64,000 bases of DNA from Flavobacteriaceae bacterium PRS1 (lineage in GTDB: Bacteria; Bacteroidota; Bacteroidia; Flavobacteriales; Flavobacteriaceae): positions 62,001-126,000 of the forward strand of contig RDRZ01000004.1 of NCBI GenBank assembly GCA_003709165.1, written 5' to 3'. Position 1 is the first letter of the stretch, and each line of letters begins with the position of its first letter. The notes beneath the pieces are model-generated. The model did not search any database. It was not told the DNA's origin and saw only the letters and a program-made list of their open reading frames with translations. This document shows positions 56,369 to 63,913 of this stretch, one piece after another. Made by a program: the position numbers and the translations under genes.

Positions 56369-57372
56369 CCCCCAATAGTAATCATACTTCTATTTTGAGT
56401 ATGAAGTTTTGGCTCTTGTAATTTTTTCAAGGTATCCATTCCGCCTCTAACTTTTAATTTTGCTTGTACTGCTTTTTCAATTATAGGGCCTATCGATTTC
56501 CCTGCGCGAAGTGTTGTAAGTAAATCTGATTCGGTTGCAGAAAATAAACAGTTTTTTAAGTATCCGTTGGCTGTTAGCCTTAGCCTGTTGCAAGTATCAC
56601 AAAAGTGGTTAGTCACAGAGCTTATAACCGCAAATGAGCCTTTATAACCTTTAATCTTATAATTTTTTGAGGTATCATTTGGAGCATCTTGTAATCTTTC
56701 AATTTGTTCTTCAGAATAAAAACTATTTAGTTTTTTCATTATTTCTGCATAAGAAACCATCTTTTTCATATCCCATTTATTACCATCAAAAGGCATAAAT
56801 TCAATAAAACGAAGAGATACTTGAAGGTTTTTTGTGAGCTGAACCAAATCTATTATTTCGTCATCATTAAAGCCTTTTATCATAACAGTATTAATTTTTA
56901 CTTTAAAGCCTTCAGAAACCAAAAGCAAAATATTATTATAAACTTTTTCAAAATCGTTACGACGTGTAATTTCTTTAAACTTTGCTGCATCTAAAGTATC
57001 TAAACTCACATTAATATTTTGTAATCCATTTTCCTTAAACGTTTCAATAAATTTATCTACAATAACTGCATTAGTAGAGATAGAAAGTTCTACTGGCAAT
57101 GAGGCCAATTTTTCTAAAATAACAGGAATGTCTTTGCGCATCAAGGGTTCGCCTCCGGTTAACCTTATTTTAGTAACTCCGTTTTCAACAAATGTTTTTG
57201 CTATAGTATATATTTCCTCACAGGTCATTAAACTTGATTTCGGAGATAATAAAACGCCTTCTTCCGGCATACAATAGGTACATCGTAAATTACAGCGTTC
57301 TATAAGTGAGATGCGTAAATATGTATGCACTCTGCCAAAAGTATCTGTCATTATGTTGTTATTCTGTTTCAT
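56365..57372 (-). CDS. moaA: GTP 3',8-cyclase (molybdenum cofactor step 1)
   Basis: A 335-residue radical-SAM enzyme that with MoaC turns GTP into cyclic pyranopterin monophosphate. The N-terminal cluster is C27, C31, C34 (ERCNLRCTYCMPEEG), the C-terminal cluster lies in NHFCDTCNRLRL and LKNCLF, and the chain ends with the Gly-Gly tail (MITIGG) needed for activity. The second Met (residue 8) is the more usual start. Last gene of the operon, separated from moaCB by 101 bases with a REP-like repeat. Confidence 0.95.
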   Translation of the reverse strand: MKQNNNIMTDTFGRVHTYLRISLIERCNLRCTYCMPEEGVLLSPKSSLMTCEEIYTIAKTFVENGVTKIRLTGGEPLMRKDIPVILEKLASLPVELSISTNAVIVDKFIETFKENGLQNINVSLDTLDAAKFKEITRRNDFEKVYNNILLLVSEGFKVKINTVMIKGFNDDEIIDLVQLTKNLQVSLRFIEFMPFDGNKWDMKKMVSYAEIMKKLNSFYSEEQIERLQDAPNDTSKNYKIKGYKGSFAVISSVTNHFCDTCNRLRLTANGYLKNCLFSATESDLLTTLRAGKSIGPIIEKAVQAKLKVRGGMDTLKKLQEPKLHTQNRSMITIGG

Positions 57373-57397
57373 GTCTCAATATTTATTGATTGTCAAA

Positions 57398-57433
57398 GGT
57401 CATCCCGATAACTATCGGGACTGTTCGTTAATA
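57398..57433. repeat. REP-like repeat, copy B (between moaCB and moaA)
   Basis: CCCGATA-AC-TATCGGG forms a perfect 7-base stem. The 36-base unit matches the copy at 53221-53256 with few differences. Confidence 0.6.
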
Positions 57434-57473
57434 ATCATTTTCGTTGAATAATAAAATTCGTGTGCTCGTTTCA

Positions 57474-58385
57474 TTAGTAGTGTCTTGCTCCTTTTAAAAT
57501 TCTGAAAATGTGTAAAACTGAAGGAAAAATAGCCTCCATAGACTCTCTTGCTCCATTTGTGGAACCTGGCAACGCCAAGACCAAACTGTTTTTTATAGTT
57601 CCGGCAACACTTCTTGAAAGCATAGAATATGGCGTTCGGTCTTGCCCATAATTACGAATAGCTTCTTCAATTCCTGAAATTCTTCGGTCTAACAAGGGCA
57701 ATAAAGCTTCAGGTGTTACGTCTCTTTTTGATAGCCCTGTTCCACCAGTAAAAATAATAAGATCAATTCCTTTTTCCTGATAGCTTTTAGCTTTTTCCTG
57801 AATGATTTCTTTTTCGTCTGGAATAATAATATAATCTGAAATTTTCACATCACAGTCTTCCAATTTTTTAATAATTGCCTTACCAGCTTTATCTTCTTTT
57901 TGTCCTGCCGAAATTGTATCGGAACACACAATTACCGCTGCTGTTAAGTCTTTTCTAAAACGGTCTCTAAAATCGGACTTTCCACCTTTTTTACTCAATA
58001 GTTTTATGTGATGAATCTCGATGCCTTTATCAATAGGTTTTAGCATGTCGTACATATTTAAAGCCACAATACTTGCACCATGCATAGCTTCAACTTCGAC
58101 ACCAGTTTTGTAAATGGTTTTTACAGTAACTATAATTATGATTTCCAATTCATTTATTTGGTATTCAACAGAAGTGAATTCAATTGGTAAAGGATGGCAA
58201 TCTGGAAGCAAATCCGGTGTTTTTTTAATACCGAGTAAACCTGCTGCTTTGCTCATTGCAAAGACATTTCCTTTTGGAACTGTATCATTTTCAATGGCTA
58301 CAATAGTTTCAGGTTTACTGACTCTTACTATGGCTTGCGCAATTGCAGTACGAAGTGTATTAGATTTGTTTGTTATATCGACCAT
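57474..58385 (-). CDS. moaCB: bifunctional MoaC/MoaB (cyclic pyranopterin synthase plus molybdopterin adenylyltransferase-type domain)
   Basis: A 303-residue fusion. Residues 1-145 match Moa[59 protein letters not shown]. The rest matches MoaB/Mog[51 protein letters not shown] and [11 protein letters not shown]. MoaC completes cyclic pyranopterin formation; the MoaB part adenylylates molybdopterin or is a paralogue of that enzyme. The fusion is common in Bacteroidota. Three bases separate it from moaE. Confidence 0.93.
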   Translation of the reverse strand: MVDITNKSNTLRTAIAQAIVRVSKPETIVAIENDTVPKGNVFAMSKAAGLLGIKKTPDLLPDCHPLPIEFTSVEYQINELEIIIIVTVKTIYKTGVEVEAMHGASIVALNMYDMLKPIDKGIEIHHIKLLSKKGGKSDFRDRFRKDLTAAVIVCSDTISAGQKEDKAGKAIIKKLEDCDVKISDYIIIPDEKEIIQEKAKSYQEKGIDLIIFTGGTGLSKRDVTPEALLPLLDRRISGIEEAIRNYGQDRTPYSMLSRSVAGTIKNSLVLALPGSTNGARESMEAIFPSVLHIFRILKGARHY

Positions 58386-58388
58386 ATT

Positions 58389-58832
58389 CTAACTATTTAC
58401 CTTCCATTGGTGTGTTTCGTCTTCAAAAATTTCTTTTCCAAAAACGGGAACATTGGCTTTTATTTCTTCAACAATATATTCTATCGCTTTAAAGACTTCT
58501 TTTCGTCTTGGTGAAGACACAAAAACAAACATACAGATTTCTCCCACATTAACTTTGCCCAGACTGTGATAAATGTGCATACAGTTTAAATCGAACTTAT
58601 TAAAAGCAGCTTCTCTAATCTCGTGAAATTTAGCAATTGCCATTTCTTCATAAGCTGTGTATTCTATAGTTGAAACGGTTTTATTATCTATCGTATCTGC
58701 ACGCACTTGCCCTAAAAAAATATTGTGTGCACCAATACTTGTTTTGGATTGATGTTTTTCAATTGATGTTGCTATAAACTCTGAAGAAATTGCACCTTCT
58801 TTAAATACATTTTTGGGCTTCTTGTCTTTCAT
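58389..58832 (-). CDS. moaE: molybdopterin synthase catalytic subunit
   Basis: A 147-residue MoaE. Landmarks: GAHNIFLGQVRADTIDNK, LEYTAYEEMA-type segment (IEYTAYEEMAIAKFHEI), MHIYHSLGKVNVGEICMFVF, and the C-terminal VPVFGKEIFEDETHQW with the catalytic lysine. It inserts the dithiolene sulphurs from thiocarboxylated MoaD into the pterin. It lies directly between moeB and moaCB. Confidence 0.95.
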   Translation of the reverse strand: MKDKKPKNVFKEGAISSEFIATSIEKHQSKTSIGAHNIFLGQVRADTIDNKTVSTIEYTAYEEMAIAKFHEIREAAFNKFDLNCMHIYHSLGKVNVGEICMFVFVSSPRRKEVFKAIEYIVEEIKANVPVFGKEIFEDETHQWKVNS

Positions 58833-58834
58833 TT

Positions 58835-59920
58835 TTATTGTTGTTTATGGAGTTGATTTATATATTCTAATATTTCTGAAGCACCTTCTTTTATACTATA
58901 ACTATTGTTAATATGATGCTTTTGTAAGACAGAGACAGCTTTTTTACTTCTAATTCCAGATTGACAAAAGATTATTTTTTCCTTTTTTGAATCTATTTTG
59001 TCTAAATTATTTTCAAATTCGCTTAACGGAATATACGTTGGATTAAGACTGTCAACTTTAGGAAATTCATCTTTTTCTCTAACATCAATAAATTGAATGT
59101 TTCTCTTTTTAAAAGCATCTTCAATTGAAATTTCGGGCGGATTAAAATTACAATTAAGTTCTTCAACAGTATTTGGAAAACTTTCTTTTTTTGATAACAC
59201 TTTTTTGATTTCGCTTTCAACTTTATGGATTATTAAAGTTGTAGTTTGCGTTGTTAAAGCATTATAGCAAAGTAATTTTCCAGAAAGAATATTTCCTAAA
59301 CCTAAAATAATTTTAAGTACTTCGTTGGCTTGCATACTACCAATAATTCCTGGTAAAACTCCTAACACTCCAATTTCGGAACAATTTGGTATTGCGCCTT
59401 CTTTTGAGGGAGTTGGAAACAAACAACGATAACTCGCGCCATTTTGATAATTAAATACTGCAACTTGACCTTCAAATTTATAAATGGCTCCATATACTAA
59501 AGGCTTGTTCGTGATAATTGAAGCATCGTTGATTAAATATCTTGTAGCAAAATTATCTGTACCATCGACAATAATATCGTAGTCTTTAAAAAGTTCTAAA
59601 ACATTTTTATGTGTTAGCTTTTCAGGATAAGTGTGTATTGAAATAGTATCATTTAAATCTAATAATCGTTGTTTTGCAGCAATTGCTTTATTTTTTCCTA
59701 ACGAAGATGTGCCGAAAAGCACTTGCCGTTGCAGATTTGATTTTTCAACTATATCAAAATCTACAATCCCAATAGTGCCAATTCCTGCAGCAGTTAAGTA
59801 TTGCAAAACAGGACAACCTAAACCTCCTGCACCAACAACCAGAACTTTGGCTTGAGTGAGTTTGTCTTGACCTTTTTGTCCGATTTCTGAAAGGATTATA
59901 TGTCTGTTATATCTATTCAA
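58835..59920 (-). CDS. moeB: MoaD-activating adenylyltransferase with rhodanese domain (MoeB/ThiF type)
   Basis: A 361-residue E1-like enzyme. The adenylation domain has the GAGGLGCPVLQYLTAAGIG nucleotide loop, DFDIVEKSNLQRQVLFG and DGTDNFATRYL; the C-terminal rhodanese domain ends with an active-site Cys loop (IIFCQSGIRSKKAV). It activates the MoaD C-terminus and probably supplies sulphur via the rhodanese. The usual second zinc cysteine pair seems incomplete (only YRCLFP in the first pair), so zinc binding is doubtful. Between moaD and moaE. Confidence 0.92.
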   Translation of the reverse strand: MNRYNRHIILSEIGQKGQDKLTQAKVLVVGAGGLGCPVLQYLTAAGIGTIGIVDFDIVEKSNLQRQVLFGTSSLGKNKAIAAKQRLLDLNDTISIHTYPEKLTHKNVLELFKDYDIIVDGTDNFATRYLINDASIITNKPLVYGAIYKFEGQVAVFNYQNGASYRCLFPTPSKEGAIPNCSEIGVLGVLPGIIGSMQANEVLKIILGLGNILSGKLLCYNALTTQTTTLIIHKVESEIKKVLSKKESFPNTVEELNCNFNPPEISIEDAFKKRNIQFIDVREKDEFPKVDSLNPTYIPLSEFENNLDKIDSKKEKIIFCQSGIRSKKAVSVLQKHHINNSYSIKEGASEILEYINQLHKQQ

Positions 59921-59929
59921 TTTTAAATT

Positions 59930-60163
59930 TTATCCTCCTGCAAATGGAGGTAATAAAGCTATTTCGGTTTGTGTAATTATCGTTTCTTTTGAAACGATTT
60001 CGTTATTCTGTGCAACCTGAAAATGGGTTTCTTTAAGTTTAGGATACTTTAAATAAACAGTTTCAAGAAACTCATTAATTAGCGTTCCTGAAAATTCAAA
60101 TTGTTCTTCGTTACATTGTGTGATTTCGGCGATAAGTCCAAAATATTTAATGGTTAATTGCAT
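59930..60163 (-). CDS. moaD: molybdopterin synthase sulphur carrier subunit
   Basis: A 77-residue ubiquitin-like protein ending in the essential Gly-Gly (LLPPFAGG). MoeB adenylates this tail, which is then thiocarboxylated and donates sulphur to MoaE. MQLTIKYFGLIAEIT at the start is typical. Small, intact, and next to moeB. Confidence 0.93.
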   Translation of the reverse strand: MQLTIKYFGLIAEITQCNEEQFEFSGTLINEFLETVYLKYPKLKETHFQVAQNNEIVSKETIITQTEIALLPPFAGG

Positions 60164-60171
60164 TGTTGTTG

Positions 60172-60774
60172 TTATTGTTGTTTCAGACCTGTCAGGTTTT
60201 CAAAACCTGACAGGTCTCTTAAATGGTGTTGTGTATTTATATTTACTGTAAATTTTTCTAATTCTGTATTTAATGTAATGGTCTTTACTTTGCATTGTTT
60301 AACCGCAAATCGTAATCGTTTTTCACCTTGTTGTAAAAGCTCGAAAAACTTGTTTTTACAATGTGTTTTATACATCGCAATGAGTGGCATTGTCTTGCCT
60401 TTACTTTCAAGTTGAATTACGTCTATATGCTCTTCAATATTGGCTGTCAGTTTTTTTAATGTTTCAGTATTTATTAAAGGTACGTCGCAACTCAACACCA
60501 AATTATTTTCGGTATTAGAATGATGCAATCCTGAGTATATTCCTGCTAATGGTCCGGAATTTTCTATTAAATCGTTCACTCTTTTAAGGTTCAAAATATC
60601 ATAATCCGAATTATTTGAAACAATTATGATGTCTTTTACCAGAGGCTGCATCGCTTCAATAATATGCTGAATAAAAGCCTTTTCGTTTAATAGTAAAAAC
60701 CCTTTATCACTCCCTATTCGTGAGCTTTTTCCTCCTGCAAGAATAATTCCAGTAATGTGTTTGTTACTATTCAT
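60172..60774 (-). CDS. mobA: molybdenum cofactor guanylyltransferase
   Basis: A 200-residue nucleotidyltransferase that adds GMP to make the guanine dinucleotide cofactor. The N-terminal GTP-binding signature is TGIILAGGKSSRIGSDKG, with later NSGPLAGIYSGL and LSCDVPLI (metal-binding Asp). The last 15 or so residues (RDLSGFENLTGLKQQ) are encoded by a 33-base palindromic repeat, so this tail looks acquired. Its start is one base from the stop of tauE. Confidence 0.92.
   Translation of the reverse strand: MNSNKHITGIILAGGKSSRIGSDKGFLLLNEKAFIQHIIEAMQPLVKDIIIVSNNSDYDILNLKRVNDLIENSGPLAGIYSGLHHSNTENNLVLSCDVPLINTETLKKLTANIEEHIDVIQLESKGKTMPLIAMYKTHCKNKFFELLQQGEKRLRFAVKQCKVKTITLNTELEKFTVNINTQHHLRDLSGFENLTGLKQQ
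60185..60217. repeat. 33-bp perfect palindrome forming the 3' end of mobA
   Basis: AGACCTGTCAGGTTTT, a central C, then the exact complement to AGGTCT. A 16-base-arm hairpin that lies inside the coding end of mobA, just ahead of moaD. It could also influence translation or stability of the downstream moaD message. Confidence 0.75.
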
Positions 60775-61539
60775 TTAAAGCGTTATTAATTTTACTGAAG
60801 CTATAACCAATACTATTGCCAATAAGTATCTTAAATTCTGATTGTTCATTTTTTTACTTCCTAAGTAAGCTCCAAAAAACCCTCCAACTATGGCAATAGC
60901 GACTAAAGCAAAAGACTCTATATTTATTAAAACTCCACTACTTATTTGTCCTACTAATCCTGATGCAGAGTTTACCCAAATAAACAGGGCTGAAACTGCT
61001 GCAGCTTCTTTCATTTTTCCCCAATGCAACAACAGGATTATTGGTGTTAGAATAATGCCTCCACCAATACCTATTAATCCAGAAAAGAAACCAATTATTC
61101 CACCAACAACTATTCCTTGCCAAAGTTTTATGTCCTTAATTTTAGTGCTTTCTTTCCTGCCTGACGGCAAGGCAGGTCCGAATACATTCAGCATTTTAAG
61201 GATTGCAAAAATTAACAAAACACCTAATATTTTTTTATAAAGTGAAGCGTCAACTTCAATCATTCCACCAATAAAAGCCATCGGAATTGAAGCAATAGCA
61301 AATGGAATAAACAATTTTCTGTTAAAAAACCCTTCTTTGTAATAATAATAAAACGCAATAGCTGACACAAAAATATTAAGCAATAATGCTGTTGGTTTCA
61401 TGACTTCAGGTGCAAAAGAAAATAATGCCATTAAAGCCAGATAACCACTTGCTCCACCATGACCAACACTTGCATATAAAAACGATACAACAGGCAGAAT
61501 TAGTAAAAAAAGCCAAATATGGTCTATGTCAAAAATCAT
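60775..61539 (-). CDS. TauE/SafE-family anion exporter or permease
   Basis: A 254-residue membrane protein with about eight hydrophobic helices. The duplicated signature is visible (YASVGHGGASGYLALMALF in the first half, GFFSGLIGIGGGIILTPIIL in the second). The family moves sulphite, sulphoacetate and related anions. Embedded in a molybdenum cofactor operon, it might serve molybdate or a product of a molybdoenzyme such as sulphite; both are inference. A loop segment (GPALPSGRKES, about residues 122-132) is encoded by a GC-rich palindromic repeat. Its ATG overlaps the stop of the reconstructed modE gene (ATGA). Confidence 0.85.
   Translation of the reverse strand: MIFDIDHIWLFLLILPVVSFLYASVGHGGASGYLALMALFSFAPEVMKPTALLLNIFVSAIAFYYYYKEGFFNRKLFIPFAIASIPMAFIGGMIEVDASLYKKILGVLLIFAILKMLNVFGPALPSGRKESTKIKDIKLWQGIVVGGIIGFFSGLIGIGGGIILTPIILLLHWGKMKEAAAVSALFIWVNSASGLVGQISSGVLINIESFALVAIAIVGGFFGAYLGSKKMNNQNLRYLLAIVLVIASVKLITL
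61156..61176. repeat. REP-like palindrome inside the TauE/SafE coding region
   Basis: CCTGCCT-GACGGCA-AGGCAGG, a 7-base GC-rich stem. It keeps the reading frame and encodes a short loop between membrane helices. Confidence 0.65.
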
Positions 61540-61875
61540 AATTTATTTATCTTTAAAACCTGTTCGTCTAAAAATTTCCAACAGTTTTTATTGATACTTT
61601 CAAAAGCAATAACTAAAGATTTTCCATAAGGTGTTAATTGAGCCCCCCCCCCCTCCTTTACCACCAATATTAGAAATTGTAACAGGTTTTTTTGCTGCCT
61701 TATTTACAGTATCGATAAGATGCCAAGCCTTTTTGTAAGACATTTTTAAGGTTTTAGCAGCCTTTGATAAAGACCCTGTTTTTTCAATAGCTTTTAACAA
61801 ACGCATTCTTCCTTCACCTAATAAAACGTTGTTGTTAGTTTCAATCCAAATTCTGCTTTTAATTTTATATACCAT
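61536..61875 (-). pseudogene. modE: ModE-like winged helix-turn-helix regulator, out of frame at a G11 tract
   Basis: The N-terminal 79 residues match the DNA-binding domain of ModE: RIWIETNNNVLLGEGRMRLL, then KTGSLSKAAKTLKMSYKKAW and SNIGGKGGGG. The conserved glycine loop is encoded by an 11-base G run (61643-61653 on the minus strand). With one G fewer the frame continues as AQLTPYGKSLVIAFESINKN to a TGA at 61536-61538 that overlaps the tauE start (ATGA), exactly as in an intact operon. The current frame instead ends at about 61600. The molybdate-binding domain of classic ModE is absent, as in short ModE-like regulators. Phase variation, decay or a sequencing error are all possible. Confidence 0.85.
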
Positions 61876-61881
61876 TCTGCT

Positions 61882-63063
61882 TTAGTTTATGGGTAATATA
61901 ATTACTTCAACATCATCATTAATATTAATTGCATTTATAGATTCTGGCACATAAACAAAAGAATTTGCCAAAGCAAAAGTGTGAAGCATTGCAGAGCTTT
62001 GCCCTTCTAATATTGTTACATTTCCGTTCTTTAAAATAGCTTTTAAAAACTGTGCTCTATCTCCTTTTTTAATATATTCTGAATTCGATTTTGCAATTAC
62101 TTTAGTTAGCGAGTAATCTGAATTTCCAGCTATTTTTTGCAATGCAGAATTTACATATATATAGAAACAACTCAAGGCAGCAGCAGGATTTCCAGGAAGC
62201 GCAAATATTGTAGTGCCTTCTTTTACTCCAAAAAACAAAGGCTTCCCAGGTTTTTGTTTTACCTTATAGAAAATTTCTTTTACACCAAGCTCAATTAAAG
62301 CTTTGCCAACAAAATCGTAATCGCCAACCGAAATTCCACCGGTAATTATAATCATATCATTTTTTTTAATGACTTTGTCTAACTTTGCTAAAGTATTAGT
62401 ATAGTTATCGTTGATTTTATGTTGTGAAATATTTGTAAAACCGAGACTGCTTAAAGCATTTAATAACATTATAGAATTACTTTCATATATTTTGCCATAA
62501 GGCAAAGACTTCCCAGCTTTAATAAGTTCGTCTCCTGTAACAATAACTGCAATTGAAGGTTTTTTATAAACTTCAACTTCGGTTATTCCTAATGAAGTTA
62601 AATAACCAATGGAAGCAGGAGTTAATTTTATTCCTTTTTTTAATGCAACTTTTCCCTTCTTAATTTGTTCGCCTAATGGGCGAATGTTTTTACCTTTTGA
62701 AACGACATCATCAATTTCAATTTTTTGCCCATCCACAGTAACTTTTTCTTGCATAATTACGGCATTAGCTGTTTCTGGTACTGCTGCTCCAGTAAAAATG
62801 CGTACAGTATCACCTGTTTTTAAAATAGGCTGATTCTCATCGCCAGCTTTAACCTCATCTATTAAATTGTAAGTTGTTTTATCGTGAATATTAATTGCAT
62901 AGCCATCCATTGCAGATTGATTAAAAGGAGGCATATTTATTGGTGAAAATACATCTTCAAACAATACAAAGCCACAAGTGTTTACAACATTTTTAGTTTC
63001 TTTAAATTCTAAAGGGGAAGTATTTTCTTGTACAGCTTTAATAGCTTGTTCAACAGTAATCAT
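61882..63063 (-). CDS. moeA: molybdopterin molybdenumtransferase
   Basis: A 393-residue MoeA that inserts molybdate into adenylated molybdopterin. MPPFNQSAMDGYAI near residue 44, GDTVRIFTGAAVPETANAVI, the MPT-binding domain TGDELIKAGKSLPYGKIYES with IIITGGISVGDYDF, and KQKPGKPLFFG plus ALPGNPAAALSCFYIYV are all typical. First gene of the Mo cofactor operon, 6 bases ahead of modE and just downstream of a ModE-box-like palindrome. Confidence 0.95.
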   Translation of the reverse strand: MITVEQAIKAVQENTSPLEFKETKNVVNTCGFVLFEDVFSPINMPPFNQSAMDGYAINIHDKTTYNLIDEVKAGDENQPILKTGDTVRIFTGAAVPETANAVIMQEKVTVDGQKIEIDDVVSKGKNIRPLGEQIKKGKVALKKGIKLTPASIGYLTSLGITEVEVYKKPSIAVIVTGDELIKAGKSLPYGKIYESNSIMLLNALSSLGFTNISQHKINDNYTNTLAKLDKVIKKNDMIIITGGISVGDYDFVGKALIELGVKEIFYKVKQKPGKPLFFGVKEGTTIFALPGNPAAALSCFYIYVNSALQKIAGNSDYSLTKVIAKSNSEYIKKGDRAQFLKAILKNGNVTILEGQSSAMLHTFALANSFVYVPESINAININDDVEVIILPIN

Positions 63064-63071
63064 TTTTAATA

Positions 63072-63097
63072 TCGTTATATCTATGCGAATATAACGA
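63072..63097. promoter_or_regulatory. ModE-box-like palindrome upstream of moeA
   Basis: TCGTTATAT (63072-63080) and ATATAACGA (63089-63097) are perfect 9-base arms with an 8-base spacer. This is very close to the CGTTATAT / ATAACG half-site pattern of E. coli ModE operators. It lies 9 bases ahead of the moeA start codon and overlaps a TATATTCG that could be the -7 element, so binding would block transcription of the whole operon. Confidence 0.7.
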
Positions 63098-63140
63098 AAT
63101 TAATTTAGAATAGAATTTTTTAAAAAGAGAATTAAATGTA

Positions 63141-63530
63141 TTAAAAATAAACTCTTACAAATGGTATCCAAGGGTCTGCATAAATACTTTTATTTTTATC
63201 ATAGAGGACATCGTAGCGAATCCCAAAAGTTATATTTCCGGTTCGGTAACCAGCACCAATAAACAATGCGGTATACCAGAAATTTTCATCTGGATTACTC
63301 ACAAAATTTTGGTTAAAGTCTCTATTAATATTTAGTTCTTCTAATTCAACAGAAAACTGTAATACATCAACAGGACTATATAATCCAATAAGGCTTCCTC
63401 CTAAAACGTTAGACTTATAAATATTCTTTTGTTCGCTAAACGTCCAATTTAAACCAATCCCTAAAGCAAAAGACTCATTAAATTGATAAATAGCACTTGG
63501 TGCTAATGTTGCACTAAAAAATTCATTGCG
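63141..63530 (-). pseudogene. outer membrane beta-barrel protein, N-terminus missing
   Basis: About 128 residues of a flavobacterial outer-membrane barrel: FFSATLAPSAIYQFNESFAL, NVLGGSLIGLYSPVDVLQFS, GAGYRTGNITFGIRYDVLYD and a final strand ending in IPFVRVYF. Such proteins normally begin with a signal peptide and about 30 more residues, which are absent. Instead the sequence upstream (from about 63530) encodes part of a glycosyltransferase, so the N-terminus has been replaced by foreign sequence. Confidence 0.75.
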
Positions 63531-63888
63531 GCACTTTTTACAATAGTTGCATTCCACAATTTCTTATAAAAGAAATGTGTGACCATTAGCATGATTTTTT
63601 TTGCTGAAAAATATCTGACCCCATTAGAGAACATACAACAGCTTTTTTAGTAGCCATTTTTGCCAGAAACCCACAGAAGCTGTAATGAGCATGAATAATA
63701 TCATATTCGGAAGTCTTAAGTAGCTCTCGCAATTTCTTAATAGTTTGTAAGTAACCTTTAGCTCCACCTTTTGTTAAATAAAAATTATCAACGTTAATTC
63801 CTTGTTGAATTAATGAGGCTCTTTGAAAATCAACAACACTGTTTGATTTTTCTTTACCATAAGCCCTGAACACAAATAATACCTTCAC
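63524..63888 (-). pseudogene. glycosyltransferase family 4-like, N-terminal part only
   Basis: The first 120 or so residues of a GT4 enzyme: MKVLFVFRAYGKEKSNSVVD, LKTSEYDIIHAHYSFCGFLA, VCSLMGSDIF. The frame slips at a T run near 63605-63610. Restoring one T gives SAKKIMLMVTHFFYKKLWNA then TIVKSAAM, typical of the next part of the family. The reading then runs straight into the outer-membrane protein at about 63524-63530, so the catalytic C-terminal domain is gone. Confidence 0.75.
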
Positions 63889-63913
63889 TTTTCTCCTTTG
63901 TATTGAAAATCCT

